Notes: generated by a model from the letters alone, not told the origin. A stretch of DNA of 64,000 nt from Pyrenochaeta sp. MPI-SDFR-AT-0127 (GCA_020747015.1 JAGTJM010000012.1:372001-436000); one strand, 5' to 3'. Positions 35,374 through 47,685 are shown, numbered from the stretch's first letter. A program made the numbers and translations.

Positions 35374-36505
35374 CTTGCAAAGCTTTGCAAGCCTGGTTGC
35401 GACCTGGGGCGAGGTTTTGACGCCTAGGATCTGAAGATGCCCTCGTGAGGCGCAACGAGATGGCCTCGATACGTCTGTGTGTGGAAGTGAGGATCGTAGG
35501 GATCGCTGGTGCCTGAAAGTGCAAAGGTTTTTTGGTTGGCGTTTGTCAGGCTGCGCAGTTGCGTAGTCCTTTGGGAGTCCAGCAATACTAAGCAGTGAAG
35601 GGTGGCTATGTAAAGTTCCAAGCCTAGGCACGCGCCCGCAAGCGCTCAACGAGTGTTATGTAGGTAAAACGCTCTCGGTCGTGGTAGCGGGTGTGGAGGA
35701 GGTGTCACAGGAAAGACACAGTAAGTAGCTTGCACGCGATCGAAGACTCTTAGGTCTTGTCCAGGCTCTTGGGCATTTACCAAACCCGTCCATCGTCATC
35801 GCGAGCCAAGCCCCACCAAAGAGCTGAGCCGAGCTCCAGCACAGCCACTCTCGCTTCAACCAACGACAGGCGTGGATGCAGCAAAATCAGGCTTCATCCC
35901 GGCTGGCAAGTCCAACTTTTCCACACTTTTGTTCGATTTTGCTTCGAGAGATCTTCGGCCCTTGCAGCGGCGTGAGCGGGAACCTGCTGACCCGTTTTGC
36001 CTTCAGGAACACCCCTTCCACTGTGGTTTAGTGAGCTTTCGTTCCCTCCAATCGCTAACCATCCCATGTTGTTTCGGATGGTCATGCTCCCCGAACATCT
36101 CGCCTTCTCCGAGCGAATCGCGACCGCCATGAGCGGCGTGATCAGTCTGCGTAGGCGAAAGTCCTACGCGGCCTTTCAAGTACTGTTTTGAAGCACTGGT
36201 TGTTGGCTTCACAATTGTTGTTCGAGGCTACCACGGTCTGATACGCCAGAATTCGAGACTGAGAGTAAGGAAATGAGCATTGTTTCAGTCTAGTAGTCTA
36301 CAAATGGTGTACAAACAACGTATAGTTCGTGCTTCTAGGAAGCATAAAAAGAACGAAACTTGACAACCCCCAGCGCCAAACATGCGACCAACGCCTTGGT
36401 ATTGTAAAGATGCAAACCATAAAAATTGTGACCACCCTGTTAGCGATTAGGTACATTGATCTCCCCTATTAAACTCGGCCAATAACACAGTCCCTTGCTG
36501 TGTAT
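35374..36505. other. Intergenic, 1.1 kb
   Basis: Upstream of the patatin-like gene and downstream of the flotillin gene, both minus strand. The frame upstream of 35373 stays open but is not recognisably coding. Nothing else seen. Confidence 0.4.
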
Positions 36506-38277
36506 CTATGTAGATACTTCGCTCCCGTTCCTTAGGTGCAAGTTCTTGACATCAAGATTTTGCTGCTGCGGCATCTGCGCCAGCCATGTGGGTGGTGCCA
36601 TACCGGTCTGATCATGAATAGTGCTCAGAAGAGGTGGCAGACTTTGGAAAAGATTGCGGATGGGTGCTGAAGGGTCCGCCATAGCACCATCGCCTTGCGA
36701 TCCGGTATTCCAGACATTGATCTTCGGCTGCAGTCCCTTGATAGCATTTCCGTTCGCCTCAGCAAGTCGCTCATAAACACCGTTAGTAAGCATGAGATAT
36801 TGCATGAGGCCTTGAGGGCCCCCAAGCACGTTCGCCATGTCGCCATAGGCTTTCGCCATCGCTGACAGACCTTCAGCCTCGCGCTGTTGGGCGATGAGTT
36901 GTGCCTGAGCAGCTCTTTCTTTGGCGAAGTATTCGGCTTCGGCCCGTCGCGTGGAGACGAGATAGTTGGCCTCAGCTTCGCGTTCTTTGGCTTGGTAGTC
37001 TGCCTCTGCGTCTCGAAGGCGGCGGAAAGCAGCCGCTTCAGCGTCAGCCTGCTCGCTGTATCTGTTGTGGAAGATGATTAGTGAGGTTCATTTGTGAAGG
37101 GAAGAATCAGAGAGGCGATAGAAACCCCTAGAGCATTGGCAACCTGCTTTGGTATCTGCAACGGCCAACCAAAAGCTCAAGCGATTTATGCAACCTTATC
37201 GTTACTTACTTTTTACCGTCTGCTGCCTTCTCCTGGGCATACATCTCGGCATCGGCTTTCTGTTGGGAGGACTCCTTCTCGATTTTGGCTTGCACAACCT
37301 TGGTGGCACGAAGACGTTCAAGTTCCATGAGTGCCCTCTTCTTCTCAACTTCGGTGTTGAGTTCCGCATCGCGAAGTTCAGCTTCACGCTTCGCATTGAT
37401 CCTCGCAACGCTAAGGTCCGCACCTATGCGAATCTCTTTGTCTGTCAATTTGGCATCTGCCGCAGCCTTCTCAGCTTTGCGTTCGGTTTCGAGAACAGCA
37501 GTATTAGCGTGGATCTTTGCAACTTCCTGCTTTGTCTTGCCTTGCTTCTCTGCTTCTCCTACTTCACCTCGCATGCGGGCATCGGCAACGTCGACCTTGG
37601 CTTGATTTAGGGCGCCTTCATGGGCTTTCCTTGAGAGGAAAGTAAAGTACTCGGATCCTGGCGTATCTTGGAGTTCTTTGACATTTGCGTTGTATACACA
37701 GAGCCCAAATTGGTCGAGTTCGGATTGGACCTGCTGGATGACTTTATCCTTGAATACCTTACGCTCGCGGAAAAGCTCTTCCATGGTCATCGTAGAGACT
37801 ATGCTTCTTGTCTCGCCCTCGATAATGCCTTTGACAATGTCTTGCACATGGCTACGCCCCTCGCCAACGGTGACGGCACCCTTCGCAGCAGTTTGAGTAG
37901 GGCGACCATCAGACTCGCCAGTCAAGAGTACAGCATACTTCTCCAGGGCTTCGAGACTATCAGAAGGACCAATGGTGAAGACTGCCGGAAGAGAGAATTT
38001 GAGCTTCTCAATGGTCATGGCTTGTAAAGTCATGGAGAAGTCAAATGGAGTAATGCTGATCTTGGAGACCTTCTGGAAGGGATAGACGAATGCCTGAAGA
38101 AATCAATATCGTAGCACTTAGCCAGTGATCTGAAAACTTACCTTCTTCTTGATGGTGACCTTCTCGATTCCTATACCCGTAACAACGACTGTAACCGAGT
38201 TAGACCATGTCGCGCGTGTTAATTGAATAGATAAACTTACGGTAGGAATTGGGTTCAGCGACATGATACCAAGGCAT
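36506..38277 (-). CDS. Flotillin-like SPFH protein
   Basis: Flotillins scaffold ordered membrane microdomains, including at hyphal plasma membranes in fungi. Exons 38241-38277, 38142-38188, 37210-38093 and 36506-37061 give 507 residues; introns are 52, 48 and 148 nt. The start MPWYHVAEPNSYLVVTGIG is the expected flotillin beginning. The SPFH domain runs to about residue 200 (FVYPFQKVSKISITPFDFS, IVKGIIEGETRSIVSTMTMEEL, GLCVYNANVKELQDTPGSEYF). A long Ala/Glu/Lys-rich coiled-coil flotillin domain follows, with EAELRDAELNTEVEKKRA, and a C-terminal part with YLMLTNGVYERLAEANG. It is the second SPFH protein in the window besides the stomatin at 11693, but the two are different subfamilies, not recent duplicates. 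Confidence 0.93.
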
Positions 38278-39442
38278 CTTGATGAAGTGTTTGATTTCCA
38301 ACTACGTTAAAGGACGCGATTAGGTCGGCAAAGTTGAATGCTTATTATAAGACTCTGTTGGTGATGATATGGATCTTGTTCTCCTTGGTGATGGATCGAA
38401 CGCTTTCCTAAAGACAACACTTCCTTTTGAGAATATAAATGAATGAGGAACTTCCCGTGGAATATTAGTAATGAGCAAAGTCAAAGCTTACTCGTGCAGG
38501 ATTTCAGGTACTGGTAGGGTCCTGAGGTGTCGTGATGGCTATGCACAAGTAAATGAGGCAGATAGTGCGCCATCATTGTGCCTTTATACCATATTCGTTG
38601 AATGGCGTATTTCGCATGCTGCGTATCGACCGCAACAATCGGCATGCAGAGCCATTATTACCGGTGAAGTTCTAGGTATGAGGTTGTGGCATTGACCAAT
38701 CGCTTAACCAGAAGGAGCGAATGGACGCTCGCAGTCAGCCTTGCGTGCTGCTCCGCCACCGCATGTGATCCTCTATTGCATGATCGTACCTTGGGCCGTA
38801 ATAGAAGCTTTGTCTTCTAGAAGGTGGGTCCATCTCGGTGAGTGAAATGGGTCGGCGGTCGAACTGGGCAGTGTGTCCACTTCCAATCAAGCGTAGCGGT
38901 AATGAAGCAACGATCAGGCACAACGAGCAGATTGTTGCGTCACAGCCTACTCTTGCTCTTGAACGCCTGTTCTGCCCCCATGTCTCACACTGCCTGCAAG
39001 TCATTGTTCTTATTCGAGCCAAGCTTCTCGGCCCGGCCTATCTTACACCCTTGCCTCTGTACTCTGCATCATTGGCCAAGATATTTAAGGCCATTCTTCG
39101 TCTCTACTTCCACCCAAGGCCGGACAGGTCACGAGTGTTTATACGAGGTTCCTAGGGGCGAATCATGACCTCAGTAACACGAGGCTTAGATAGGCAGACT
39201 CCAACTGGACTCAAGCATCAGTCTATTATGATCCGTTAGAACCGAAGATTGACTATTGCGTCTTGCCACTGAAGCCCAAAGACCGAGACCGGGTTACAGA
39301 GCCACAAAGAGAACCCTGGAACTCAACTTACTGAAGCGAATCCTCTCAGCAAGCCCATCGGCGGCATCTATTAGCATTAGAAAGACGCTTTCAGATTACG
39401 AGCATCACTGCAAGTTTCGAAGTCGCCTGCGATACCGCAACA
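38278..39442. other. Divergent intergenic region, 1.2 kb
   Basis: Upstream of the flotillin gene (minus) and the fungal protein at 39443 (plus). No RNA gene or repeat recognised. Confidence 0.45.
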
Positions 39443-40153
39443 ATGCCACCAAACGAAAAGGACGGCCTCCCACCACCCTATTCAGAGGCCTACATCACAC
39501 GCACCAAATCTCCCTCCCGAGGGCAGACAATTCTCGACCAATTGACCCTCACTCGCGCACATCACATCCAAGCCGTAATCGACACTCACATTATCCCGCT
39601 TGTTGAGGCCCAAGCAGCCTACGGCATAGCACAAACCACCATTGCCATGGTACCCTCCGACATCCCACTGCCTGTTCCCGAAGAAAAGTCCGAATTCAGC
39701 TTCGACACCGACGATGCCAAAGCTGTGGAAGTCATTGGATTTTCGTCAGAAGAAGCACCAAAAGTAGTGAGACTAGAGGGTCAGATGAATCGCACAGAGT
39801 TTTGGAGACCACAGGCTGTCATTGTGGAGTTGGAGAGGGTGTTGAGGGAGAGTTTGAATGCGAGTCCGCATTTGAGAAGCCCAACAAGCCAAACAGGGTT
39901 TGGAAGGAGTGAGTTTGATTCGCCGCAGCAGTCAAGACGGAAGTTTTTGAGCAGGCTTATGCCCTCATTGGGCCCGGAAGAACGGTCGCCAAGCGGGAAT
40001 CCAGAGGTGGGTGTGAAACCAATGGAGAGCATGGGATTGGTCCTCGTTAAGGCAAGGTTGGAAGAAATATGCTTGAGGACGGTTAGTGAGTTTGGGCTTT
40101 ACGACACAATGTCGAAACAGTGTGTGATAATACGGGTTGATGCACGGTGTTGA
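39443..40153 (+). CDS. Conserved fungal protein of unknown function
   Basis: A single exon with a clear ATG gives 236 residues. It begins with a Pro-rich segment holding PPPYSEAY, a PPxY-type motif that can bind WW domains of Nedd4-family ubiquitin ligases such as Rsp5. A helical stretch follows (LTLTRAHHIQAVIDTHIIPLVEAQ), then an acidic/Ser-rich middle, a basic SRRKFLSRLMPSLGP segment, and a C-terminus ending CVIIRVDARC that looks strongly constrained. No signal peptide or membrane helix. I recognise the general pattern as that of an uncharacterised Pezizomycotina protein but cannot name a domain. It ends about 215 bp before the convergent kinesin stop. Confidence 0.8.
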   Translation: MPPNEKDGLPPPYSEAYITRTKSPSRGQTILDQLTLTRAHHIQAVIDTHIIPLVEAQAAYGIAQTTIAMVPSDIPLPVPEEKSEFSFDTDDAKAVEVIGFSSEEAPKVVRLEGQMNRTEFWRPQAVIVELERVLRESLNASPHLRSPTSQTGFGRSEFDSPQQSRRKFLSRLMPSLGPEERSPSGNPEVGVKPMESMGLVLVKARLEEICLRTVSEFGLYDTMSKQCVIIRVDARC

Positions 40154-40367
40154 GGAGGTAAAGACAGGAGTAGGAAGATCATAAATTGAAAGAACAATCA
40201 TTAATTTGGAATGCAGTTTGAAAGTTGGAGTGACGACATGCTCACTCACACTGTTGCGCCGTGAATATGCAAAATGCCTCGAGTTCACACCTGTGAACGA
40301 AGCTACCAAACGCCATTATCTCGAAACATCCCAAACGCCATGCTCAAAGCACAACAAGAAACAAAGC

Positions 40368-42696
40368 TCAGAAATCATAACCAACTGCAATACTTAAACC
40401 CATCCTCATATTGTCTACGGTCTTCCCTCCTACACCTTTGAGCATCGCCAAAGACTCCAGATCATATATTTCTTCGTCGTTCATCTCAACCAAGCAGTTG
40501 ACAATGTTGTCTGCCTTTTTCGCACCTACGCCCTTGAGAGCCTTGATCTGATTGACATCGCGTGAGTTGATGATCTTCAGAAGGTGTGTTGTTCTTGGAG
40601 TCTTTTCGCCAGGGTTTAAAGAATTGTCAACATCGTCGCGGAAGATGGGGAGCTTTTTGTTGACCTTTGGTTTGCGTGCGGCCTTGGGCTTGAACTTGAA
40701 GCTGTCGTCGGATGCGTACGAATCTTCATGGTCAGAGGGAGGGGGTGGCGCGAATTCATCGTCATCTTCCGAATCGTCTCTGTACACCATCTTCGGTCTG
40801 GCAGGCTTCTTCTCGGCCTTCAAAGGAGCCATAAGACTCGATACTGGTGCTAATGATGGTGCTGAGAAAGCAGGTGCTGAGACGTGCTTATTTGCTTCCT
40901 CCCTTCTGATTCGTATTTTATCTTCAAGGCTCCTCATTTTCGCTTGAAGCTTTGCATTCCCTGGAAAGAATGGCTGCGCCAACTGGTACATCCTTAATGC
41001 GCTTGCATCCTCACCACGCATGTGATGTTGTTTTGCCATCAGTAAGAATTGGAGACCTTGCGACTTTCCGTCCTCTTCTTTCGCGTCGATGCGATGTTCA
41101 AGCTCGTCTAATCGCTTTTGTAACTCTGTAGACAGTGCCGGAGCAGTAGTTCCAGCGTCCTGCAGTGCCTTCTCCGCAAGTTTCTCGTCGACCTTTTGAG
41201 CGATGAGAGCTTCGATGGAGGCTTTGGTCATCGCCGGTTCAGCAGCACGTACTCGCGACGTACTATCTGCTGTTCTGAACGTCTTAGCTGGGCGTGACGC
41301 GAAAGTATTACTCGGCTCGGCTGCTCGCTTCTGGCCCTCCGTCCGTCGAATGCCTTGGTTCTGTGATGGAAGGTTAGAGACACGAGAAGCGGGTTTGCGA
41401 GAGTCAGAGTATACAGAGAAAGCTTTTACAGGTTTCTCTCCTTTCTTTGCTTTCTCTGGCTCGGGGACGTTCGCGTTGAGGGCCGATGTCAAAGGACGCA
41501 GTGGCTGTCGTGCGATGTTTGCTCCTCCAATGCTACTCGTTGCAGCTAGCGGCTTGACTATTGTCCTATAAACTGGATCGTTCTCTACTTCCGCCACCTC
41601 AATCTTTTTCGTTCTGCTCGCAAAATTCAGCGAGCTAAGAGTATCTAAATGGTAGGCACGCGTGGGAGCAAGATTGAGGATCATGACTGTGAGTCCCTTG
41701 TTCTGACCGAGAGACAATATCCTAGTCATCTTGGATTCGCGATAAGGTATCCTGTTCTGCTTCTTGTTCATAGCCTCTACACATTGTGCCAGTACGAACA
41801 AGGACTTGTTGATAGCAGAACTTTCAACAAGGCGTTCTTTATTGTTGTCCGTTCGACGATTGTCTTCTGATCCTGCAAGATCGATACAAGATGCTCTACT
41901 TACGCGCACAGTAGTGTCGGTAGATTGAGTGATCTTCACACATAGGATAGCATGTGACCGCGACGAGTGCGCATTGAGCTGTTCAGCGTCAGTAATTGTC
42001 CAAACAGATAGTGATCTTGCTTCACCTTCGTGGCAGACGTTGACCGATTCAAATTGGCCTGATCGTAGAGTTGCTCGAATTCTTTCAGCGTCGTACATGG
42101 TTTCTCAGTCAAACCAACAACAACAGTCTTGCCATGATTGTCTCGTATAGGCAAGCCAGATGGGGTGCGCTTTTCGGGTGGTTCAAACAGATCGTAGACT
42201 CGGTCACAGTAGATTTCGAAGTACTCCAAAGCGACTTCGACCTGCGTTGCGCCTCCCGAATCTTTCTCAATCTTCTTACATCGCCGGTATATTGAGCTTA
42301 ATAGTCTAGGGATCACACCTCGATCAGCTAGTGATTTCCCACCTCTCATTGTATGGGTTTTGCCGGTACCCGTGCAGCCATGTGCGAAGATAGAAAGGTC
42401 GAACCCATTGAAAAGTTGCTTTACCGTTGGCGAGACTAGCTATGCATCAGCTTCAGCCTCGCTGGTCGTCTGATGCCCAACTCACTTTCGGCATCGAAAA
42501 GCTGCTGTTGTGTCGCATCCTGCTCGTAAACAGAACTAAATTGGAAGCTAAAGGATTCTGCATCGTTTTTCGGGCTTGGTATCCGCACAACTGCTGGTGT
42601 TGTTTCGCCTTCGAGTGTCTCGGCGGTGACAATGGTGTCTTTGTCGAGCTCGTGTCTGAGCAAGGGGCGAATTCGTGCGACGACGCGGACGCTCAT
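40368..42696 (-). CDS. Kinesin-10 type motor with C-terminal helix-hairpin-helix
   Basis: Microtubule plus-end motor; kinesin-10 (Kid/KIF22, NOD) proteins bind chromosome arms. Exons 42486-42696, 42026-42435 and 40368-41978 give 743 residues; introns are 50 and 47 nt. The motor domain is N-terminal: VRVVARIRPLL, P-loop GCTGTGKTHTM (about 90-100), switch I NAHSSRSHA (209-217), switch II DLAGSE (240-245). It is rather short and has the unusual SSINFAS equivalent SSLNFASRTKKIEV. A middle disordered region and short coiled coil (around LQKRLDELEHRID) follow. The C-terminus has two hairpins, IKALKGVGAKKADNIV and LAMLKGVGGKTVDNM, the tandem HhH DNA-binding module of Kid. That pairing is why I call kinesin-10 rather than another class. 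Confidence 0.9.
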
Positions 42697-43752
42697 CGTG
42701 TGCTCAAGAGTCGAGAAGCGATATGTGGAAGGCAGAAAGGGACTAAAAGTCTAAACCTACAGAAGAAAAGAATGCTGGACCTACTGTGACGTCGAAGCTC
42801 TGCTGTGCAAAGGCCTATCCCAGCGGACCGTGTTTGCTTTCTCGATCGTTCTCGCCTGTCACCCTAGCAACCTGCCCACGCCAAGTCGAATCTAGCAAGC
42901 CACGCACGTGCGCTAACCTTCATCGCTTCTCACATTATTCAACCAAGTACACTGGGCACTCTATCAGCGGATGAAGAGTGCTGGCAGAATTGCAGCCATT
43001 ACGGGCGTGTGCGATGTATTGTCTATCATGCACTCCAAAGGGTGATAGCGAACGGTGGTTGATTTTGAGAGACTCTAAAACTAGAAGCCAGGCCTACTTG
43101 TCCTATTTGGCCACAGTAAGGGCTGCATAACGGACCAGAAGGTGCCGATGAGCCTCATTCTGTGGAGGCTCCAGCCATGCCTTCGATGCGCAACATGTCG
43201 GTTACGTTGTCGTTGTCGTTGTCGTTGCCGTTTGGCGAAGCGCTTGGTCGCGCGCTCTCCACCACGAGTTGTTGGCGTCTCATTGGCTCAAGGCTGAAAC
43301 ATCGAGCCGACAATTTGGGATAACCACCACCACTCCTTGGGTCACGCACTACGCGTCTCCAAAGACACCTGGTAGCACCTGCAATTTGCAGGCTCCGGCG
43401 ACAATGCTGGGCCAGTGCAGTCTCCAGTTCTATTCTCGAGTCAAACCGTGCTCAAGGCGCCTAATGCAGCTTCAAAACCAGATGAGAGCCCGGGGAGCAA
43501 TAGGTCCCTGGCAATAACCATCAGAGCATCTAGGCTGTCGTTTGCTGGACACGAACGATTCTTTCGTTATTTTCCTATCCGTCTTTCTTTGTAGTCTGTC
43601 TCTCGTTGTCGATCGTTTCTCTCATTATCTTTCTGTTTCCTCTCCTTCGCTAGATTTCTTATTGCTCTCGTTTTCTGTGTGTGCAAGCGCGCGTCTTTCT
43701 ACATATCTTCCTTTCAGTCTCTTCGTTTCTGTAATTACTAGCCATCTTGGTG
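42697..43752. other. Divergent intergenic region, 1.06 kb
   Basis: Upstream of the kinesin (minus) and secreted protein (plus) genes. It holds a short GTC/GTT triplet run at about 43203-43231, an ACGCGT site near 43349, and a pyrimidine-rich stretch (about 43555-43740, plus strand) immediately before the secreted-protein start, typical of fungal promoter/5' UTR sequence. Confidence 0.5.
43203..43231. repeat. Short GTC/GTT triplet repeat
   Basis: Runs of gtcgtt in one phase between the kinesin and the secreted-protein gene; not in a supported gene. Confidence 0.8.
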
Positions 43753-45372
43753 ATGTCTATCATTTCCACGCTCTTGCTGCTGGCAGCTTCCTCAACTTCT
43801 GTATTTGCAGGGCCGGTTCCCCAGCATGTCAGAAGGCAACTGTAAGTGCATGTCAAGACTGCTCTGTACAATTTGCTGATCATAGATAGCTTCGCGAGCT
43901 ACACAAACACCTCCTCAGCGACCTTCTCTACCATTGAGGTCATTCAGGCTCCTAGTTCGGCTGTAGACCTATCCTCAGCGCTTCAGTCACCAAATCCAAC
44001 TGGACAACGTGCAGAGGCGGAAACTGCACTCGTTGTCGAACCTATTCAGCGGACAGTTGTGACGCAAATAATACCGGGCATCACATTCCTAAATCCGGCC
44101 GGAGAACCCGTAATCACTGAGCCGCCGCAAACTATTCTATCTACTTCCTACATTACACCGTCGGCTGCACCTCCGACAGAACTGAGCTCGAGTGCGACGC
44201 CTGAACCTTCCATAACATCAAGCCCAGAAGTGAAACCTGGAGAGAGCAGAACGATACGTTTCTCAGCCAGTAGTGATGCAGCTGCATTGACGAGCTCGGT
44301 AGCGGCGGTTGAAAATAGCACATCCAGCGAAACAAGCCAACGGGCCCCAATGTTCACATACTCACCTGAAGAAAAAGAGACTGGAGCAACACTTATTTCT
44401 TCTACACTTGCTTCTTCAACACTCACATCTCGCACGGCCTCTGCGATCAATGAGCAGCCAATTCCAAGCTCTGGAGGCATGCCAGGGTTCAATCACCCCG
44501 GCTCCGAATCACGAAGTGTTCAAGCTACAAGCATCTCCACAAATTCAACAATTGCAAGCACATCTTCTGTCACCCTTCCTCAGAGCTCTGCCCAACCCCC
44601 GCTTTCTCGTTCTAGCACGAATAATTCACCTGTCACGAGTCTTTCTCCAGCAATTCCCTCGGATGTGGCAAACTCAACTACACGCGTGCTCGTCACAAAG
44701 ACTGTATATACCACAATCACACCCTCAATTGCGCCTTCAAGCCTTGGCCAATTGTCATCCCAAGTGAGCCCTCTTGAATCAGCCGTGCCGACCGAAGCCC
44801 AAAATTCCATTCCAGCTCAACAGACAAGCCTAGAAGGCGCTCCCACCCCCACCCCATCTGCTAGGCCCCAGGAATCGCCTATCGTTTCTGTTAGTTCCGC
44901 CGCTACAGCTCTACCGACAACCCCGTTAGAACCACCACCTGTGGTCATCGTCACCCAGTACACGACTGTTACGCCAGCGCCAGAAGCGGAGCCTACAAAG
45001 CCGCCGGAAGCATCAAGTACACTTGTAGTTCCCAGCTCTCACTCAGCTGCCCCAGTGTCCTCCGCATACGTAGAGCCTTCTGCAACTTCACCCGTACTTT
45101 CTCCATCCGCTGAGCCGATTCAGTCTTCCAGCCCGTCGCAAGCTCCCACTGATGGCGCCTCACCACCCGCCGAAATTTCTCCTACTTCGGAGGCCGTTCA
45201 GCCACCGCCAGTGCCTACAGAGGCACCTCCTGCGCCTGCACCAGCACCATCAACATCCGAAGGTCCTCTAGTCATTACACCAATCCCTCCTAGCCAGATC
45301 TTCACGGTCACAGTGACAACAACAGAGAGAGAGACGATCAGAGAGACTGCGACTGTGACTGTGACTGCTTGA
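43753..45372 (+). CDS. Secreted Ser/Thr/Pro-rich protein
   Basis: Exons 43753-43841 and 43890-45372 give 523 residues; the 48-nt intron ends at a tandem AG site (..ATAGATAG). Residues 1-19 form a clear signal peptide (MSIISTLLLLAASSTSVFA), followed by GPVPQHVRRQL, which contains a possible dibasic processing site. The rest is a long Ser/Thr/Pro/Ala-rich chain with few Cys, as in heavily O-glycosylated cell-wall or surface proteins. It includes two short beta-like motifs, TKTVYTTITPS and TQYTTVTP, common in fungal wall proteins, and ends TVTVTTTERETIRETATVTVTA. I see no hydrophobic C-terminal GPI-attachment tail and no catalytic domain. Role at the hyphal surface is inferred. Confidence 0.85.
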
Positions 45373-45870
45373 AAGCTGAGTGCGAGTACCACCGTGGTCT
45401 TGACCTGGAGAGTGGCCTGATATTAATCAACCTTTGTAGATAGCATAATGTATGGCGACACGTTCGAGAGTTGCGCTACAGATAGTTCGCCATTACTTCA
45501 TAATTTACAAAAATACATGTTCAATGAAATTGTACCGTGGCTGTTGTATTCCTTGTGTGTTTCGATGGGGAAGAGATTTGCTCATTGTTGATCAATGCAT
45601 CTCGCTGTGTGAGTGTGCAATAAATACATGAACTGAAAATTCAAGGTTTAGTGTACACATTCAAAATCCACGCTACATTGCTACATTGAGCCATTTGTTT
45701 GAATATTGCTTCTTGGAAAGATGAATTTCGCAGGTGTTGTGAATTCTCATTATCGTATCCAAGCATCGAACAGAGCATACAAACTATCCATACCTGCTCA
45801 TGTGGTTATCGTCTCGAAAGCTGCCTCATCCAGGCCATCGGCGTCTCCTTTGACTCCTCTTACGAAGCCC
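45373..45870. other. Convergent intergenic region, 498 bp
   Basis: 3' ends of the secreted-protein and UBR7-like genes. AT-rich, no feature seen. Confidence 0.45.
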
Positions 45871-47685
45871 TCAATAACCTCTCTGCTCCCTCCTTCCATC
45901 GCCTCCTGCGCTACCATCATCACCGCCCTCTTCATCACCCCTGCTCGCCTTTGCCCCACCAGCTGCTTCTTGAATTCCCTGTGCATCACCCCTCAACTTC
46001 TCAAAATACGCTTTTACATCCTCGGCACCAACAGCTTGTCCCGACTCTGCGAACGGCTTTAGGAAAGTGGCTACTTTGTCCTTTAAATGAGCATAAGCCA
46101 TTGCGCCCTGAATAGCGCGAACACGGTCCATATTGTTGAAGGCTGCTTCGCCGCGGTCTAGAATTGACCCTGTGCCCACAGACTGTGCGCCCTCATCGCC
46201 GTCTTGAGACACTGGGGGTTCATATGTATCTTCTTCTTCTAGTAGTTGGGGGTGCGCTTTTAAATCTATGAAACAGGATGGACATCGGCAGAGATGGTCG
46301 CGGAAGTCAGGCTTGAGGAATATGGAGAAGGGTGTCTTCGAGGCAGTTGAGGGAAGCGGAAGTAAAGAGGTGTGCTTAGGAGCTGAATGGTCGTCTTGCT
46401 TCCTTGGTGTTATTGGAAGAGTCATGTTGTCCTCAGGAACGCCAGAAAGACTACCACTAGGGTCCTCGGACCTTTGGCGCTTAGCTGGAGCTGGAGCCAT
46501 CAAGGTAGCTTTTGTGGATTCTTCCTCCTCCTCTTCAGAAGCTTTACGTTTCTTAGATTCACTATCTGTGTGATCCAACTTCGGTGCTTTGATCTCCACT
46601 GTCCCAGTAGTGTTGACGGTCTTGTCGAGGTAGACTGGCTGTAGAAAGCCGGTAGATCCAGCATACTTCTTGATCCAAGGATGAGCTTCCACGCATTTGT
46701 AGCAGATGAAGTGATCAAAATCTTCCTCAGCAGGAAAGCCCGGTGGTAATGGTGGTTCGTCATCATCATCCTCTTCGGCATCTGCTGCAACGTCATTTCC
46801 ATCGACACCGTTGCCGTTCGCCACGGCTACCGCAACGGCTGTGGAGGTTGGCGGTGCTGACTCTTCTGTTTGTCCGTTGGTCTTCAGTTCTTCTGTCGCA
46901 GATTTAGCAGTCTCCATGGGATCTGGCGCACCATTCGTCTCTCCAGCTTTGGGGGTTTCGATCATCTTGCTGTACTCCTCTCGCGTGAAGCCTACTAAAC
47001 ATTCCGGATGCCACCAATCCTCGCCGCATCCACCGTCTTCGCAGGTGCCAAGGCCTAGACACTGGAACATGGTGCCTTTCTCTTGATGTGCATCGTAGTC
47101 TTCCCCGCAGCCGCAGAATTTGTTTCTAAAGTTCTGATTGTATTTGTTGCTCTTCGCTGGCTCCTCCTTTATCACGTCACCCTTCTGCCCAGTTGCTGAG
47201 TTGATGCGGAGCGTACACGGCGTCGTCTCCGGTATTCGTGTCGTGCCGCAATCACATATGAAGTCTCGCTTGTTGAAGAGCTCGACCAGAGTGTGCTCAC
47301 CATGGCAAGAAATGGAGCATGAGTAACAGACGGCAGCTGGGGTATACACCTGGGCGGGCGAGGCAGGCGGCGGATTGCAAGTGAGACATGCGTACAGGCT
47401 CTGACGGAGAGGACCGAGGTCGCGTGTGCAGGTGTCAAATTGCTGTTGATTGTTAGACGGGGCATCGTTGTTGTGAAAGTAGACATACGTATGGAAGAGC
47501 CTCGCGTGCTTCTGCCTCAAGGCTGAGCTGCTCCTTGATAAATCTGCGATCGCTCTGTCAACAACACTCAGCGAATTTGATTGATCAAGCACATACTCTG
47601 CTGCAGTTTGCGAGCTTTCAGAGGCCTGCGATATGCTATCAGAGCGAGGCTTAAATGACTTTGTTGTGGACGGCAAGTCGGCCAT
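45871..47685 (-). CDS. UBR7/Mlo2-like E3 ubiquitin ligase
   Basis: Single-exon frame; the first ATG at 47685 (MADLPSTTKSF) gives 604 residues. An atypical UBR-box zinc region (about 86-165) carries FDTCTRDLGPLRQSLYACLTC, CYSCSISCHGEHTLVEL and FICDCGT. A PHD-type zinc region follows with FCGCGEDYD, MFQCLGLGTCEDGGCGEDWWHPECL and, after an acidic Ala/Val/Asn-rich insert, FDHFICYKC. This order is that of UBR7 and fission yeast Mlo2, putative N-recognin-family ligases; human UBR7 is linked to histone H2B ubiquitination. A third Cys-rich piece, HLCRCPSCFIDL, lies near residue 480. A good-looking GTATGT..CAACAG pair near residues 68-84 is 46 nt and would break the frame, so I leave it unspliced. Divergent from MCM2. 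Confidence 0.9.
   Translation of the reverse strand: MADLPSTTKSFKPRSDSISQASESSQTAAEYVLDQSNSLSVVDRAIADLSRSSSALRQKHARLFHTYVYFHNNDAPSNNQQQFDTCTRDLGPLRQSLYACLTCNPPPASPAQVYTPAAVCYSCSISCHGEHTLVELFNKRDFICDCGTTRIPETTPCTLRINSATGQKGDVIKEEPAKSNKYNQNFRNKFCGCGEDYDAHQEKGTMFQCLGLGTCEDGGCGEDWWHPECLVGFTREEYSKMIETPKAGETNGAPDPMETAKSATEELKTNGQTEESAPPTSTAVAVAVANGNGVDGNDVAADAEEDDDDEPPLPPGFPAEEDFDHFICYKCVEAHPWIKKYAGSTGFLQPVYLDKTVNTTGTVEIKAPKLDHTDSESKKRKASEEEEEESTKATLMAPAPAKRQRSEDPSGSLSGVPEDNMTLPITPRKQDDHSAPKHTSLLPLPSTASKTPFSIFLKPDFRDHLCRCPSCFIDLKAHPQLLEEEDTYEPPVSQDGDEGAQSVGTGSILDRGEAAFNNMDRVRAIQGAMAYAHLKDKVATFLKPFAESGQAVGAEDVKAYFEKLRGDAQGIQEAAGGAKASRGDEEGGDDGSAGGDGRREQRGY

Noticed and set aside
47420..47490. 46-nt GTATGT..CAACAG candidate intron in the UBR7-like gene
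   Set aside because: Removal breaks the frame between conserved parts, whereas the unspliced frame stays open.
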